Assembly: GCA_902825215.1 (NCBI GenBank) | Contig: LR782234.1 | Location: 3,162,001 to 3,226,000, forward strand | DNA length: 64,000 bases | From: Pseudomonas fluorescens | GTDB lineage: Bacteria; Pseudomonadota; Gammaproteobacteria; Pseudomonadales; Pseudomonadaceae | Direction: 5' to 3' | Translations under genes and position numbers: made by a program | The notes under the pieces: generated by a model | What the model saw: only the letters and a program-made list of their open reading frames with translations | Told to the model about the DNA's origin: nothing | The model's database searches: none | In this document: positions 1 through 9,228 of the stretch, one piece after another | Numbering within the stretch: the first letter of the stretch is position 1 | How the letters are laid out: the number at the start of each line of letters is the position of its first letter

Positions 1-356
1 GGATGGCTTTCGCCGTACCACTTCAGATAGAAACGCTTCCAGCCGCTCTTGAAGAACGAGTTGAAACCGACATCGTCATACTGGTTCGAGCGCTTGATCT
101 CACCGGCACGCAACAGATTCTGGCCTTCTTCGCGGATCTCCTTCCAGTGCGCCTGCAACGGACTCAGATCGGGAAACTCGCTCGGGTCGAGGTAAGGCTG
201 GTTCGGCTTTTTCGAAAACAGATAAAGGAAGCAGTTGATCGGCGCGAGAAACGTCGAATGGTCGCTCAGCTGTCGACCAAGCTTGTGCCGCACACGCCCG
301 CGCAGATGAACGTAGGCAATCGAAATGACATAAACAGCAGCAATGATGAGTTTCAC
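1..356 (-). CDS. lpxO: Lipid A hydroxylase LpxO (C-terminal part missing)
   Basis: LpxO is an Fe(II)/2-oxoglutarate-dependent oxygenase of the aspartyl/asparaginyl beta-hydroxylase family that 2-hydroxylates secondary acyl chains of lipid A at the inner membrane. The 118 visible residues start with a hydrophobic anchor (KLIIAAVYVISIAYVHLRGR) and continue with the family pattern YLDPSEFPDLSPL, then EIKRSNQYDDVGFNSFFKSGWKRFY split across the segment before the window edge. The catalytic HxD region lies outside the window. The start chosen is GTG at 354-356; a second GTG three codons upstream is possible, and neither has a strong ribosome binding site. Family assignment is confident; start is uncertain. 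Confidence 0.88.
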   Translation of the reverse strand, partial: MKLIIAAVYVISIAYVHLRGRVRHKLGRQLSDHSTFLAPINCFLYLFSKKPNQPYLDPSEFPDLSPLQAHWKEIREEGQNLLRAGEIKRSNQYDDVGFNSFFKSGWKRFYLKWYGESH

Positions 357-734
357 GGAAATCGTCACACGTCAGAAGTGAACAAACTGCGCGCCGGGTG
401 GCCGAAGGCCCTGCGTCTTGTGCAGCGGTCTGAATACAAAGTGGCACGTCCTTGAGCCTGCGCCGTCATTCGGCGTCGGTAAAAGGTGGCATTTTAGCCA
501 CAGTTTGTAACCGACTGTGAACCTTCATCTGTGAAAAACTGTCATGCGCGTGCACCAATCAGCGATCTTGGCGTCATCGCCCTATCGTTTAAAGAGCCAG
601 ACCAGTACAATCGCCGCCAAACTTTACGCGCCCCCCCTTGGTTGATGCCGGTACTTCTCCGCTTCAGCGCACTTTGGCTTGGGCCAAGGCTCCAGCCGCG
701 CCTCGCTTTTAAGAATGCTTTGCAGGAATAACTC
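357..734. other. Intergenic region between divergent lpxO and ybiT
   Basis: No convincing gene. It must hold the promoters of the divergent flanking genes. A short hairpin GTGGC-ATTTTA-GCCAC lies at 486-501. A poly-C run sits near 632-638. The ybiT ribosome binding site GCAGGAATAAC ends the region. Short ORFs here have no recognisable protein character. Confidence 0.5.
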
Positions 735-2321
735 TTGATTTCTACAGCTAACATCACGATGCAGTTCGGCGCCAAGCCGCTCTTCGAAAACGTTTCGGTC
801 AAATTCGGCGCGGGCAATCGCTACGGTCTGATTGGCGCCAACGGTTGCGGCAAGTCGACCTTTATGAAAATCCTCGGCGGCGACCTCGACCCGTCCGGCG
901 GTCAGGTCATGCTCGAGCCGAACGTGCGTCTGGGCAAGCTGCGCCAGGATCAGTTCGCGTACGAAGAATTCACTGTGATCGACACCGTGATCATGGGTCA
1001 CGAAGAGCTGTGGAAGGTCAAGGCCGAGCGCGACCGCATCTATTCGATGGCGGAAATGACCGAAGAAGACGGCATGGCCGTCGCCGAGCTGGAAACCGAG
1101 TTCGCCGAGATGGACGGCTACACCGCCGAATCCCGTGCCGGTGAACTGCTGCTGGGTCTGGGCATTCCGCTGGAACAGCACTTCGGCCCGATGAGCGAAG
1201 TTTCGCCAGGCTGGAAACTGCGCGTATTGCTGGCGCAGGCGCTGTTCTCCGATCCGGAAGTGCTGTTGCTCGACGAACCGACCAACCACCTGGACATCAA
1301 CACCATTCGCTGGCTGGAAAACATCCTGACCCAGCGTAACAGCCTGATGATCATCATCTCCCACGACCGGCACTTCCTGAACAGCGTGTGCACGCACATG
1401 GCTGACCTGGATTACGGCGAGCTGCGTCTGTTCCCGGGCAACTACGACGAGTACATGACCGTGGCGACCCAGTCCCGCGAGCAACTGCTGTCGGACAACG
1501 CCAAGAAGAAAGCGCAGATTTCCGAGCTGCAATCGTTCGTCAGCCGCTTCTCGGCCAACGCCTCGAAAGCCAAGCAGGCCACTTCCCGTGCCAAGGCGAT
1601 CGACAAGATCCAGCTGGCCGAGGTCAAGCCTTCGAGCCGTGTCAGCCCGTTCATTCGTTTCGAACAGAACAAGAAGCTGCACCGTCAGGCGGTCATGGTC
1701 GAGAAGATGGCCAAGGGTTTCGACGGCAAGCCGTTGTTCAAGGATTTCAGCTTCCAGGTTGAAGCCGGCGAGCGCGTGGCGATCATCGGCCCGAACGGTA
1801 TCGGTAAAACCACCCTGCTGCGCACCCTGGTCAACGAACTGACCCCGGATGCCGGTACCGTCAAGTGGACCGACGCTGCGGAACTGGGCTACTACGCTCA
1901 GGACCACGCGCATGATTTCGAAGACGACGTCACCCTGTTCGACTGGATGGGCCAGTGGACTCAAGGCGAGCAGATGATCCGTGGCACGCTGGGCCGGATG
2001 CTGTTCTCCAACGACGAGATCCTCAAGTCGGTCAAGGTCATCTCCGGTGGTGAGCAAGGCCGCATGCTGTTCGGCAAGCTGATCCTGCAAAAGCCGAACG
2101 TGCTGATCATGGACGAACCGACCAACCACCTCGATATGGAATCGATCGAAGCGCTGAACCTGGCGCTGGAAAACTACCCGGGCACGCTGATCTTCGTCAG
2201 CCATGACCGCGAGTTCGTATCCTCGCTGGCCACGCGCATCATCGAGCTGAGCCCGGATGGCGTGACCGACTTCAGCGGCACTTACGATGATTACCTGCGT
2301 AGCCAGGGCGTCGTTTTCTAA
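735..2321 (+). CDS. ybiT: ABC-F ATPase YbiT
   Basis: This is a soluble duplicated ABC ATPase of the ABC-F class, whose members bind the ribosome and influence translation; it has no membrane domain. The 528 residues contain Walker [10 protein letters not shown] at 34-42 and Walker [13 protein letters not shown] from 176. A linker rich in charged residues follows, then a second Walker [10 protein letters not shown] from 352, signature SGGEQ and second Walker [13 protein letters not shown] from 456. The first domain has SPGWKLR in place of a canonical LSGGQ, as in E. coli YbiT. Similarity to YbiT is visible over the full length. The start is TTG at 735, preceded by AGGAATAAC. A terminator hairpin follows at 2358-2387. 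Confidence 0.95.
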   Translation: MISTANITMQFGAKPLFENVSVKFGAGNRYGLIGANGCGKSTFMKILGGDLDPSGGQVMLEPNVRLGKLRQDQFAYEEFTVIDTVIMGHEELWKVKAERDRIYSMAEMTEEDGMAVAELETEFAEMDGYTAESRAGELLLGLGIPLEQHFGPMSEVSPGWKLRVLLAQALFSDPEVLLLDEPTNHLDINTIRWLENILTQRNSLMIIISHDRHFLNSVCTHMADLDYGELRLFPGNYDEYMTVATQSREQLLSDNAKKKAQISELQSFVSRFSANASKAKQATSRAKAIDKIQLAEVKPSSRVSPFIRFEQNKKLHRQAVMVEKMAKGFDGKPLFKDFSFQVEAGERVAIIGPNGIGKTTLLRTLVNELTPDAGTVKWTDAAELGYYAQDHAHDFEDDVTLFDWMGQWTQGEQMIRGTLGRMLFSNDEILKSVKVISGGEQGRMLFGKLILQKPNVLIMDEPTNHLDMESIEALNLALENYPGTLIFVSHDREFVSSLATRIIELSPDGVTDFSGTYDDYLRSQGVVF

Positions 2322-2357
2322 AAGCAGCTGCAAGTTTTTAGCTGCAAGCTTCAAGCT

Positions 2358-2387
2358 AAAGCCCTGTCCGTGTGACGGGGCTTTTTG
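2358..2387 (+). terminator. Rho-independent terminator of ybiT
   Basis: AGCCCTGTC pairs with GACGGGGCT (one G-U pair) around a CGTGT loop and is followed by TTTTT. It lies 36 bases after the ybiT stop codon. The same terminator occurs again 259 bases downstream in the tandem duplicate. Confidence 0.85.
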
Positions 2388-2471
2388 CATTCTGAGCGCA
2401 GTGATTTGTTGGTGCGGTGACCTTCGCGAGCAGGCTCGCTCCCACCTTTGGAATGCGCCCTACCCGCCACT

Positions 2472-2577
2472 GATCGTTCCCACGCTCCGCGTGGGAATGC
2501 AGCCCGGGACGCTCCGCGTCCCAAAGCAGACGCAGAGCGTCCATGGCGGCGTTACCACGCGGAGCGTGGGAACGATC
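2472..2577. repeat. Palindromic intergenic repeat (GATCGTTCCCACGC family), copy 1
   Basis: The element is bounded by GATCGTTCCCACGCTCCGCG and its inverse, with internal GGGACGCTCCGCGTCCC. Other copies lie at 2731-2833, 38061-38174 and 42374-42467. It has no coding potential and can fold into a long hairpin. Confidence 0.85.
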
Positions 2578-2616
2578 AGAACGTAGCTGCAAGTTTTTAG
2601 CTGCAAGCTTCAAGCT

Positions 2617-2645
2617 AAAGCCCTGTCCGTGTGACGGGGCTTTTT
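2617..2645 (+). terminator. Duplicated copy of the ybiT terminator
   Basis: This is the same hairpin and T-tract as at 2358-2387, carried in the second tandem copy. It gives ybiT two successive terminators and insulates the MFS gene downstream. Confidence 0.75.
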
Positions 2646-2730
2646 GCGTTCAGGGCCGAGTGATTGGTTGGTGCGGTGACCTTCGCGAGCAGGCTCGCTC
2701 CAACACTTGGAATGCGCTCTACCCGCCACT

Positions 2731-2833
2731 GATCGTTCCCACGCTCCGCGTGGGAATGCAGCCCGGGATGCTCCGCGTCCCAAAGCAGACGCAGAGCCAT
2801 GGCGGCGTTACCACGCGGAGCGTGGGAACGATC
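2731..2833. repeat. Palindromic intergenic repeat (GATCGTTCCCACGC family), copy 2
   Basis: Near-identical to copy 1 and part of the 259-bp tandem unit. A single REP sequence (TGTGGGAGCGAGCCTGCTCG) follows at 2848-2872. Confidence 0.85.
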
Positions 2834-2984
2834 ATCGCATTTTAAATGTGGGAGCGAGCCTGCTCGCGAAGGCGGCCTCAGCAGCACCGCACTCATCGGC
2901 GAAGTCGTTAGCCTGCTTTCCTTTCATCCATGCCCGCGCCATGATGACGGCAACGCTCCCACCGCCGCCCGCGATCGAGTTCTC

Positions 2985-4172
2985 ATGTCTGCACAGCCCC
3001 AAGCCCCGCAAAGCTCTCTGGCGATCACGCTGAAGATCGTCTCCATCGTCTTCTATACCTTTATTGCCTTCCTCTGCATCGGCCTGCCTATCGCGGTGTT
3101 GCCCGGTTACGTGCATGAGCAACTGGGTTTCAGTGCGGTGGTTGCCGGGCTGGTGATTGGTTCGCAGTACCTGGCCACCCTGCTCAGCCGGCCGATGGCC
3201 GGGCGCATGTCGGATACCCTCGGGACCAAGCGGGCGATCATTTACGGTTTGTGGGGGATTGTGCTCAGTGGTGTGCTGACGCTGCTTTCGACGTTACTGC
3301 AAGACTTTGCTCTGACCAGCCTGATCATTCTGATCATCGGCCGTTTGCTGCTGGGCGTGGCGCAAGGCTTGATCGGTGTGGGCACGATCAGTTGGTGCAT
3401 GGGCGCGGTCGGGGTCGAACACACGGCCAAATCCATCGGCTGGAACGGCATTGCATCGTACGGCGCCATCGCTATCGGGGCGCCGCTGGGTGTGGTGATG
3501 GTCGCTGATTACGGCTTCACCAGCCTCGGCATAGCATTGGCAGCACTGGCGGCGGGCGCGCTGCTGCTGATTCGCAACAAACCCTCGGTGCCGGTGATTC
3601 GCGGCGAACGCCTGCCGTTCTGGGCGGTGTTCGGGCGCATCGCACCTTATGGCACCAGCCTGACCCTGGCCTCGATCGGCTACGGCACGCTGACCACCTT
3701 CATCACCCTTTATTACCTGGATCGTGGCTGGACCGGTGCGGCGTACTGCCTGACGGTGTTCGGCGTGTGTTTCATTCTGTCGCGGCTGCTGTTCATTTCG
3801 GCGATTGCGCGTTTTGGCGGGTTCACTTCGGCCATCGCCTGCATGAGCGTGGAAACTCTCGGCCTGGTGTTGTTGTGGCTGGCGCCCTCCACCGCGTTCG
3901 CCTTGGTCGGCGCCGGGCTGGCGGGATTTGGCCTGTCGCTGGTGTACCCGGCGCTGGGCGTCGAGGCGATCAAGCAAGTACCGAGTTCCAGCCGCGGATC
4001 AGGGCTGGGCGCATATGCGGTGTTCTTCGATCTGGCGCTGGCGATTGCCGGGCCGTTGATGGGCGCGGTGGCGCTGAATCTGGGCTATGGGTGGATATTC
4101 TTCAGTGCGGCGATGTTGTCGGTGATCGGGTTGGGGCTGACGTTGCTGCTCCAGCGCCGGTCGATTTCCTGA
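2985..4172 (+). CDS. MFS transporter, YfcJ/YhhS type
   Basis: This is a 395-residue inner-membrane major facilitator protein, probably a proton-driven exporter. It shows twelve predicted hydrophobic helices, the motif A region RPMAGRMSDTLGTKRA after helix 2, and a GRLLLGVAQGLIGVG helix typical of the family. The extended pattern resembles the YfcJ/YhhS group of arabinose-efflux-like permeases; the substrate cannot be inferred. The ORF is open upstream through the palindromic repeat to 2799. That extension would be encoded by intergenic repeat DNA, so ATG 2985 (MSAQPQAPQ) is preferred although its ribosome binding site is weak. Function beyond the family is unknown. Confidence 0.85.
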   Translation: MSAQPQAPQSSLAITLKIVSIVFYTFIAFLCIGLPIAVLPGYVHEQLGFSAVVAGLVIGSQYLATLLSRPMAGRMSDTLGTKRAIIYGLWGIVLSGVLTLLSTLLQDFALTSLIILIIGRLLLGVAQGLIGVGTISWCMGAVGVEHTAKSIGWNGIASYGAIAIGAPLGVVMVADYGFTSLGIALAALAAGALLLIRNKPSVPVIRGERLPFWAVFGRIAPYGTSLTLASIGYGTLTTFITLYYLDRGWTGAAYCLTVFGVCFILSRLLFISAIARFGGFTSAIACMSVETLGLVLLWLAPSTAFALVGAGLAGFGLSLVYPALGVEAIKQVPSSSRGSGLGAYAVFFDLALAIAGPLMGAVALNLGYGWIFFSAAMLSVIGLGLTLLLQRRSIS

Positions 4173-4189
4173 AGCAGCACACCGCCCAT

Positions 4190-4277
4190 GTGGGAGCGAG
4201 CCTGCTCGCGAATGCGTAATGTCAGCCGACATTCCCTTTACTGATACACCGCCTTCGCGAGCAGGCTCGCTCCCACA
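4190..4277. repeat. REPIN (inverted REP pair)
   Basis: Two REP sequences, GTGGGAGCGAGCCTGCTCGC and its inverse, face each other about 40 bases apart between convergent genes. This is the standard REPIN arrangement of fluorescent pseudomonads. Confidence 0.88.
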
Positions 4278-4306
4278 TGAGATCCATATCGTCTGTTGGG
4301 TCAGGT

Positions 4307-5344
4307 TTATTGATCGGCGGTCTGCATCCCGGCCCGTGTCGGTTTGCCCAGCGCATGGGAGAAGAACCGGCCGGCCTCGGAGATCAGGTTGCGATGAATG
4401 TCCTCGCGGTCGACGCCATCGGCATCGGTGCACAGCGCCGGCATCGCACGGATCTGCTCTTCATTGCACGGCGCCAGGAACACGAAGTGCCCTGCCCCGG
4501 CGAGTAATTTGAAATCCGGCGCGGTCGGCAGTTTGCGCGCCAGTGCGGCGGCGTTCTTATCGAAGGCCACCAGTTTGTCGCCGTCGCCACTGTAGAGCAG
4601 CACCGGCACGTGCACATCGGCCAGGGTGTGCCGGCCGAACTTCAGGCTCAGCGGCGCCATCAGCAATAACGCATGAACACGCGGGTCGGGCACCGGTTGC
4701 AGATCATCGCGGTCGACGATCAATTCGCCCTGGGTATTGCAGGCATCGTGATCGTCCGGGCGTTCCTGGCAATAGCGCCGCAGGCGATCCAGATCCGGCT
4801 GCGCGCCGGAGAGAATCAACGCGGTCTCGCCACCCGCCGAATAACCGATCACACCGACCTGCTCGGCATTCACGAAAGGCGCGAGCATGCCGTCGCCAAG
4901 GGTCGCGGTGATCGCTTGGGAAATCTGGATCGGCCGCCCGTAGAGATTGCTCAGGGTGCCGAGTCGGCTGTGGTCTTTGGAGTTGTCGCCGGGATGAATC
5001 ACCGCGACCACCACAAAGCCTTTGCGCGCCAGCGAAGTCGCGAGATCGTGCAAAGCCAGCGGCGTGCCAGTGTTGCCGTGAGAAAGCATCAGCATGGGAA
5101 AACGGCCGATGGCGACTTTGGTGTCCTCGCCGGCCTCGACCGAATAGCCCTCAAGCAGGCTCTGGTGTTCGCGCTCGCTGGAGGGATAGAACGCGATCGC
5201 GCGCATCGGTTGCAGATCGAGCGGGTCAAGAAAGGTCATTTCGTGGTAGCCGACGCTCCACACAGGGTGTCGTCCGGGCGCCGCTTGCACTGAATCGAGG
5301 CTGACCAGCAGGCCTATCAGTAACATTGCACAAAGACGCACCAT
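4307..5344 (-). CDS. Exported alpha/beta hydrolase, dienelactone hydrolase-like
   Basis: A 345-residue secreted or periplasmic hydrolase. An N-terminal signal peptide (MVRLCAMLLIGLLVSLDSVQA) precedes an alpha/beta-hydrolase domain. The oxyanion-side motif LSHGNTG is at 88-94, the nucleophile elbow GYSAGG has Ser169, and a late AGAGHFVF carries the probable catalytic His. This resembles the platelet-activating-factor acetylhydrolase/dienelactone hydrolase group acting on esters; the natural substrate is unknown. The start is ATG 5344, preceded by GGTGGGG; the ORF extends further upstream, but that would bury the signal peptide. It is followed by a REPIN and appears monocistronic. Confidence 0.82.
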   Translation of the reverse strand: MVRLCAMLLIGLLVSLDSVQAAPGRHPVWSVGYHEMTFLDPLDLQPMRAIAFYPSSEREHQSLLEGYSVEAGEDTKVAIGRFPMLMLSHGNTGTPLALHDLATSLARKGFVVVAVIHPGDNSKDHSRLGTLSNLYGRPIQISQAITATLGDGMLAPFVNAEQVGVIGYSAGGETALILSGAQPDLDRLRRYCQERPDDHDACNTQGELIVDRDDLQPVPDPRVHALLLMAPLSLKFGRHTLADVHVPVLLYSGDGDKLVAFDKNAAALARKLPTAPDFKLLAGAGHFVFLAPCNEEQIRAMPALCTDADGVDREDIHRNLISEAGRFFSHALGKPTRAGMQTADQ

Positions 5345-5462
5345 GGATGCCCCACCCTGTTTTGACTGAATCCAATGATTCGCATGCCTGTGTAGAGCGG
5401 CGCGCGAACGCTGAACAATGAACTGCATAACCCGGGCCAGATTATGTAACAGCCAGAAACAA

Positions 5463-5509
5463 AAAACTCCGTATTCGCCCCTTGCGGAACCAGAATACAG
5501 AGTTTTTTG
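5463..5509 (-). terminator. Terminator downstream of azoR
   Basis: Read on the minus strand, AAAAAACTCTGTATTC pairs with GAATACGGAGTTTTTT. A-rich and T-rich flanks on both sides make it bidirectional in principle. It lies about 40 bases after the azoR stop codon. Confidence 0.8.
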
Positions 5510-5546
5510 GGTAGTGCCTGAACCTCAGCTGCTCTTTACGCAAGCC

Positions 5547-6158
5547 TTACGCGGCGGCGAACAGCTGCTCACTGATCTTCGCTTGGGCAGCGGTCATCGC
5601 GTTGTTGCGCACTTCTTCACCGTAAGCCAGACCTTCAGCGCGGACGATTTCGATGTCGGTGATGCCCAGGAAGCCCAACACCAGCTTCAGATATTCTTCG
5701 TGAGCGATGCCGCTGGCCTGACCGGCATGAATGCCGCCGGAGGTGGAAACGATCACTACTTTCTTGCCACCGCACAGGCCTTCAGGGCCGGCTTCGGTGT
5801 AACGGAAAGTCTGGCCGGCGACGGCAACGCGGTCGATCCACGCCTTGAGTTGGGTCGGTACGGTGAAGTTGTACATCGGCGCGGCGATTACCACAGCGTC
5901 GGCAGCGATAAACTCAGCCAGGGTGCTGGCGCTCAATTCGGCCTCGTGCTGTTGCGCGGCGTCGCGCAGTTCAGCGGTGGTGCCGGCGGCAACCAGAGTT
6001 GTCGCCGAGAAGTGGCTGATCGCGTCAGCCGCCAGATCACGGTAAGTCACCACGGCGCTCGGCTCAGCGGCCTGCCAGGCTTTGACGACCTGACTGCTCA
6101 GCTGACGGGATGCCGAGTTGTCGCCCAGAATGCTCGAATCGATGTGCAGCAGTTTCAT
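5547..6158 (-). CDS. azoR: FMN-dependent NADH-azoreductase AzoR
   Basis: AzoR is a cytosolic flavodoxin-like dimeric FMN enzyme that reduces azo compounds and quinones by two-electron transfer from NAD(P)H, usually a defence against quinone and thiol stress. The 203 residues begin MKLLHIDSS and contain the FMN-contact segment [17 protein letters not shown] and the later VIVSTSGG loop, all standard for AzoR, at the usual length. ATG 6158 follows TAAGGAGCATCCAC, a strong ribosome binding site. It is divergent from a LysR-type regulator at 6285, with an inverted motif pair in the 126-base intergenic space, which suggests LysR control. Confidence 0.95.
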   Translation of the reverse strand: MKLLHIDSSILGDNSASRQLSSQVVKAWQAAEPSAVVTYRDLAADAISHFSATTLVAAGTTAELRDAAQQHEAELSASTLAEFIAADAVVIAAPMYNFTVPTQLKAWIDRVAVAGQTFRYTEAGPEGLCGGKKVVIVSTSGGIHAGQASGIAHEEYLKLVLGFLGITDIEIVRAEGLAYGEEVRNNAMTAAQAKISEQLFAAA

Positions 6159-6194
6159 GTGGATGCTCCTTAAGTGATCGCCGGTTGCGACGCA

Positions 6195-6262
6195 ATGGGA
6201 CAATCCTACGCAAGAAACCAATGGATGATTAGCCGCCTGCAATGCGATAGTTTGTCCTATTG
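6195..6262. promoter_or_regulatory. Candidate LysR operator pair between azoR and lysR
   Basis: The motif TAG(G)-TTTGTCC-TATTG occurs twice in opposite orientation: as its complement at about 6195-6210 and directly at about 6248-6262. Each copy lies on the side of one divergent gene. The symmetry suits a LysR-type regulator controlling azoR and itself, but no binding data are implied. Confidence 0.4.
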
Positions 6263-6284
6263 ATAGAACAGTCGGATGATTTGC

Positions 6285-7193
6285 ATGCAAGACCTCAACG
6301 ATCTTTATTACTTCGCCAAAGTCGTCGAGGCCGGCGGCTTTGCGGCGGCCGGGCGTTTGCTGGGTATTCCCAAGTCGCGGCTGTCGCGGCGCATCGCCGA
6401 ACTGGAAGAACGCCTCGGCGCGCGGTTGCTGCAACGCACCACCCGCCAGCTCAATCTGACTGCAGTCGGCGAGCGTTATTTGCGCCACTGTCAGGCAATG
6501 TTGCTGGAAGCAGAAATGGCCGATGAGGCGGTGGCGAGCATGTCCAGCGAGCCGCGCGGTCGCTTGCGCGTGTCCTGCCCGACCGGACTGGCGCGGGAAA
6601 TGCTGCCGTGGGTGATCAGCGAATTCCTCGGCAAATTTCCCCAGGTGCAATTGGAAGTGGTGTTGCTCAATCGCCGCGTCGATCTGGTTGGCGAAGGTTT
6701 CGATGTGGCCTTGCGCGTGCGCGAGCATGGCGATGAGGATCCGCTGCTGGTTACCCGGCGTTTGCGGCAGGCGCAAATGGTCGTGGTCGGCAGCCCGGCA
6801 TTCATCGCGGGCCACTCGGTCAATCATCCAGAGGACCTGAAAAACCTGCCGGTGCTCGGCGCGCTTGAGGCTGATCGGCTGGTTCATGTGCGCTTGCTCG
6901 ATGCTCAGGGCAAGAGTTTCGAACTGAACATGGAGGCGCGCCTGGGCATCGATGACTTTATTGTGCGCAAGGCTTGTGTGCTGGCCGGCCAGGGGTTCAC
7001 GTTGTTGCCGATGATGTATTGCGACGAAGAACTGCGTAACGGCACGCTGGTGCAGATGCTGCCGGAGTGGTCACTGCCCGGCGGCTGGCTGCAAGCGGTG
7101 TATCCGCATCGACGCGGGGTGATGCCCGCAGTGCGCGCATGGATCGATCATCTGGTCGAATCGTTCAATGCCTGTGGGGAGCGACCGTTATGA
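6285..7193 (+). CDS. LysR-type transcriptional regulator, probable regulator of azoR
   Basis: 302 residues with an N-terminal winged helix-turn-helix ([20 protein letters not shown], then [17 protein letters not shown]) and a C-terminal periplasmic-binding-protein-like effector domain. It is divergently transcribed from azoR, the classical arrangement for a LysR regulator and its target. ATG 6285 (MQDLND) is preferred to ATG 6276 because LTTRs of this group begin close to the helix-turn-helix; neither start has a strong ribosome binding site. The stop overlaps the start of the next gene by ATGA, so the two are co-translated. Confidence 0.88.
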   Translation: MQDLNDLYYFAKVVEAGGFAAAGRLLGIPKSRLSRRIAELEERLGARLLQRTTRQLNLTAVGERYLRHCQAMLLEAEMADEAVASMSSEPRGRLRVSCPTGLAREMLPWVISEFLGKFPQVQLEVVLLNRRVDLVGEGFDVALRVREHGDEDPLLVTRRLRQAQMVVVGSPAFIAGHSVNHPEDLKNLPVLGALEADRLVHVRLLDAQGKSFELNMEARLGIDDFIVRKACVLAGQGFTLLPMMYCDEELRNGTLVQMLPEWSLPGGWLQAVYPHRRGVMPAVRAWIDHLVESFNACGERPL

Positions 7194-7549
7194 GCAAAGG
7201 AAAAATGAGCGAAGCCCAAGTGGCGGAGTTCTGTCTGGCATTGCCGGGCGCTCGGGAAGATTACAAGTGGGGCGGCGTTCGGGTGTTTTCGATTGCCGGC
7301 AACAAGATGTTCGCCTTGCAGGGACTGCGCGGCGACTCACTGGCCTTCAAGGTCGACAAGGACCTGTTTCTCGGCCATTGCGACCGCCCGGGCATCCACC
7401 CGGCGCCGTATCTGGCGCGGGCGCAGTGGATCATCATGCACCCGCCCTACCCGCTGGCCGCCGACGAATTGCAGGGGTTGTTGCAGCGCTCGCATCAGTT
7501 GGTGGTGGGCAAGTTGCCGAAGAGAACCCAGGTGGGATTATTGCTCTAA
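7190..7549 (+). CDS. MmcQ/YjbR family protein
   Basis: A 119-residue protein of the MmcQ/YjbR family, a CyaY-like fold suggested to bind DNA, of unknown physiological role. Family features visible are the N-terminal CLALPGAREDYKWGG, the central ALQGLRGDSLAFKVD and the PAPYLARAQWI segment. The start ATG 7190 overlaps the upstream LysR stop (ATGA), so it is in an operon with that regulator. Function in azoreductase control is not indicated by the sequence. Confidence 0.85.
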   Translation: MSKGKMSEAQVAEFCLALPGAREDYKWGGVRVFSIAGNKMFALQGLRGDSLAFKVDKDLFLGHCDRPGIHPAPYLARAQWIIMHPPYPLAADELQGLLQRSHQLVVGKLPKRTQVGLLL

Positions 7550-7562
7550 CCCCAATCCCCCC

Positions 7563-7653
7563 TGTGGGAGCGAGCCTGCTCGCGAAAGCGGAATTTCATT
7601 CAACGATGATGTTGTCTGACACGGCCCCTTCGCGAGCAGGCTCGCTCCCACAG
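7563..7653. repeat. REPIN
   Basis: Inverted pair of REP sequences (GTGGGAGCGAGCCTGCTCGC and complement) between convergent genes. Confidence 0.88.
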
Positions 7654-7668
7654 GTTCTTTTGCAGTTC

Positions 7669-8097
7669 TTAGAATAGGGTCAGCAGGTTCGAGCCGAGGA
7701 ACAACTGGTCAATCCAGAACACCTGATGCAGCACGACAATCACCCAGAACAGAACCTGGAACGACACCTTGCGCGTCTTGTGCCGGAACACTTGCTGGGC
7801 GATCAGTGCACCCGGCCAGCCGCCAGCCAGTTCCACGGCGTGGAGGATGTTTTCCGGGGTGCGCCAGGCATCGGTGCGAGCCTTGCGCTTGTCGGCCCAG
7901 TACATGAAGAACGCCAGCACGCTGACAATTCCATACGCCGCCAGCGGCACCAGGGAGATCCCGTGCAGCCACATCGACAAGGAACCGAACAGCGGCAGCG
8001 CGCATATCATCAGCAGCACCAGCAGTTTGAATTTCAGATGCTGAATCGCGCCGCCCGAAGGCCGCGCTTCGGTGCGGCGCGCGCGGGAATCGTTCAT
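7669..8097 (-). CDS. DUF1294 family membrane protein
   Basis: 142 residues with about four hydrophobic helices and the DUF1294 signature: [11 protein letters not shown], then [25 protein letters not shown] and [10 protein letters not shown]. These proteins are often seen alone or fused to cold-shock domains; their role is unknown. The cold-shock domain is absent here. ATG 8097 overlaps the uppP stop by ATGA, so the gene is the second of a two-gene operon with uppP. Confidence 0.88.
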   Translation of the reverse strand: MNDSRARRTEARPSGGAIQHLKFKLLVLLMICALPLFGSLSMWLHGISLVPLAAYGIVSVLAFFMYWADKRKARTDAWRTPENILHAVELAGGWPGALIAQQVFRHKTRKVSFQVLFWVIVVLHQVFWIDQLFLGSNLLTLF

Positions 8098-8924
8098 GGC
8101 TTGGCCGCCGCCCAATCGACCCAGCCGAACTGCCAGGTCGCCAGAATCACCAGGCCGAACACGATCCGGTACCAGGCGAACGCCGCGTAACTGTGGCTGG
8201 CGATGAACTTGAGCAGGCCGCGTACGGCAATCATGGCGAAGATGAATGCGGTGACGAAACCGATGGCAAACACCGGAAAATCCGCTGGCACAAACAGCTC
8301 GCGATATTTGTAACCCGAGTAGACCGCCGCGCCGACCATGGTTGGCATCGCCAGGAAGAACGAAAACTCGGTGGCAGTCTTGCGCGACAGGCCGAACAAC
8401 AGGCCACCAATGATCGTCGAGCCGGAGCGCGAGGTGCCGGGAATCATCGCCAGGCATTGGGCAAAACCGACTTTCAGCGCGTCCTTCCAGGTGATCTCGT
8501 CAATCGTTTCGGCGTGCGCCTCGTGCTGACGCTTCTCCGCCCAGAGCATGATCACACCGCCCACCACCAACGCTGCCGCGACCGTGATCGGGTTGAACAG
8601 GTATTCGTGGATCAGGTCGGCAAAAATCACCCCCAACACCACCGCCGGCAAGAACGCGATCAGCAGGTTGGCAGTGAAGCGCCGCGCACTCGGCTGAGTC
8701 GGTAAACCGATGACCACATCGAGGATCTTGCGGCGAAACTCCCAAACCACCGCGAGAATCGCGCCGAGCTGGATAATGATATTGAACGCCATGGCTCGTT
8801 CGCCGCCGAAATCGAGCAAGTCGGCAACGATGATCTGGTGTCCGGTACTGGAAATGGGCAAAAACTCCGTCAGCCCCTCTACAACTCCTAGTATCAGTGC
8901 CTGCAAGGCCGTCCAAAGATCCAT
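8094..8924 (-). CDS. uppP: Undecaprenyl-diphosphatase UppP (BacA)
   Basis: This integral membrane enzyme dephosphorylates undecaprenyl diphosphate to undecaprenyl phosphate, the lipid carrier for peptidoglycan and O-antigen; overproduction is known to give bacitracin resistance. The 276 residues carry both family motifs: [14 protein letters not shown] at 16-29, with the catalytic Glu and the SSTGH segment, and PGTSRSGST in the second half. Length matches E. coli BacA. ATG 8924 is chosen because GGGGG lies 5-9 bases upstream; a TTG codon precedes it in frame. It is followed with ATGA overlap by the DUF1294 gene. Confidence 0.96.
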   Translation of the reverse strand: MDLWTALQALILGVVEGLTEFLPISSTGHQIIVADLLDFGGERAMAFNIIIQLGAILAVVWEFRRKILDVVIGLPTQPSARRFTANLLIAFLPAVVLGVIFADLIHEYLFNPITVAAALVVGGVIMLWAEKRQHEAHAETIDEITWKDALKVGFAQCLAMIPGTSRSGSTIIGGLLFGLSRKTATEFSFFLAMPTMVGAAVYSGYKYRELFVPADFPVFAIGFVTAFIFAMIAVRGLLKFIASHSYAAFAWYRIVFGLVILATWQFGWVDWAAAKP

Positions 8925-9228
8925 CAAACCCCCAAAGAGCGATGCGCAGCGGCATGCCCCGATAGTATTTTTTTACGTTCACTGCGATCAGCGTAGCTGC
9001 TTATGGCTGTACCGATTCCGCGCGCACAGAATCCACACGAAACGGTAAAAATTCCGTGAAATTTCAAAATGGATTCAGGTTTTCACGCGCGGGGCCGAAA
9101 TCCTAACAGACAAGCCCTAATAGCGCTGCCGCGTTATACGACTTGGGTCGCGTATGCCTGCCCGCGTTATCGTGGTTGGATGCTGGCGATCGATTATTAC
9201 AAGAACAAGAATCCGGAGTGACAGCGTT
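8925..9228. other. Intergenic region between divergent uppP and chemoreceptor
   Basis: No gene seen. It must hold promoters for both flanking genes. No convincing flagellar sigma-28 or sigma-70 box was recognised by eye. The chemoreceptor ribosome binding site CGGAGTGACAG lies at its right end. Confidence 0.4.

Larger units (their letters stand above)
2326..2837. repeat. Tandem duplication, period 259 bp, containing terminator and REP elements
   Basis: Two direct copies, about 2326-2583 and 2585-2837, share the order: AGCTGCAAG direct repeats, terminator hairpin, GGTGCGGTGACC, a REP core CGCGAGCAGGCTCGCTCC, then a palindromic element bounded by GATCGTTCCCACGC and its complement. They differ by scattered substitutions and a few short indels. 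The unit therefore contains a whole terminator plus two different intergenic repeat families copied together. Confidence 0.9.

Noticed and set aside
624..2390. 588-residue minus-strand ORF opposite ybiT
   Set aside because: It mirrors the ABC-F gene and is an artefact of GC-rich codon use; it runs into both intergenic regions and has no recognisable domain.
2799..2984. N-terminal extension of the MFS transporter
   Set aside because: It would translate the palindromic repeat and a REP element; the transporter proper begins at ATG 2985.
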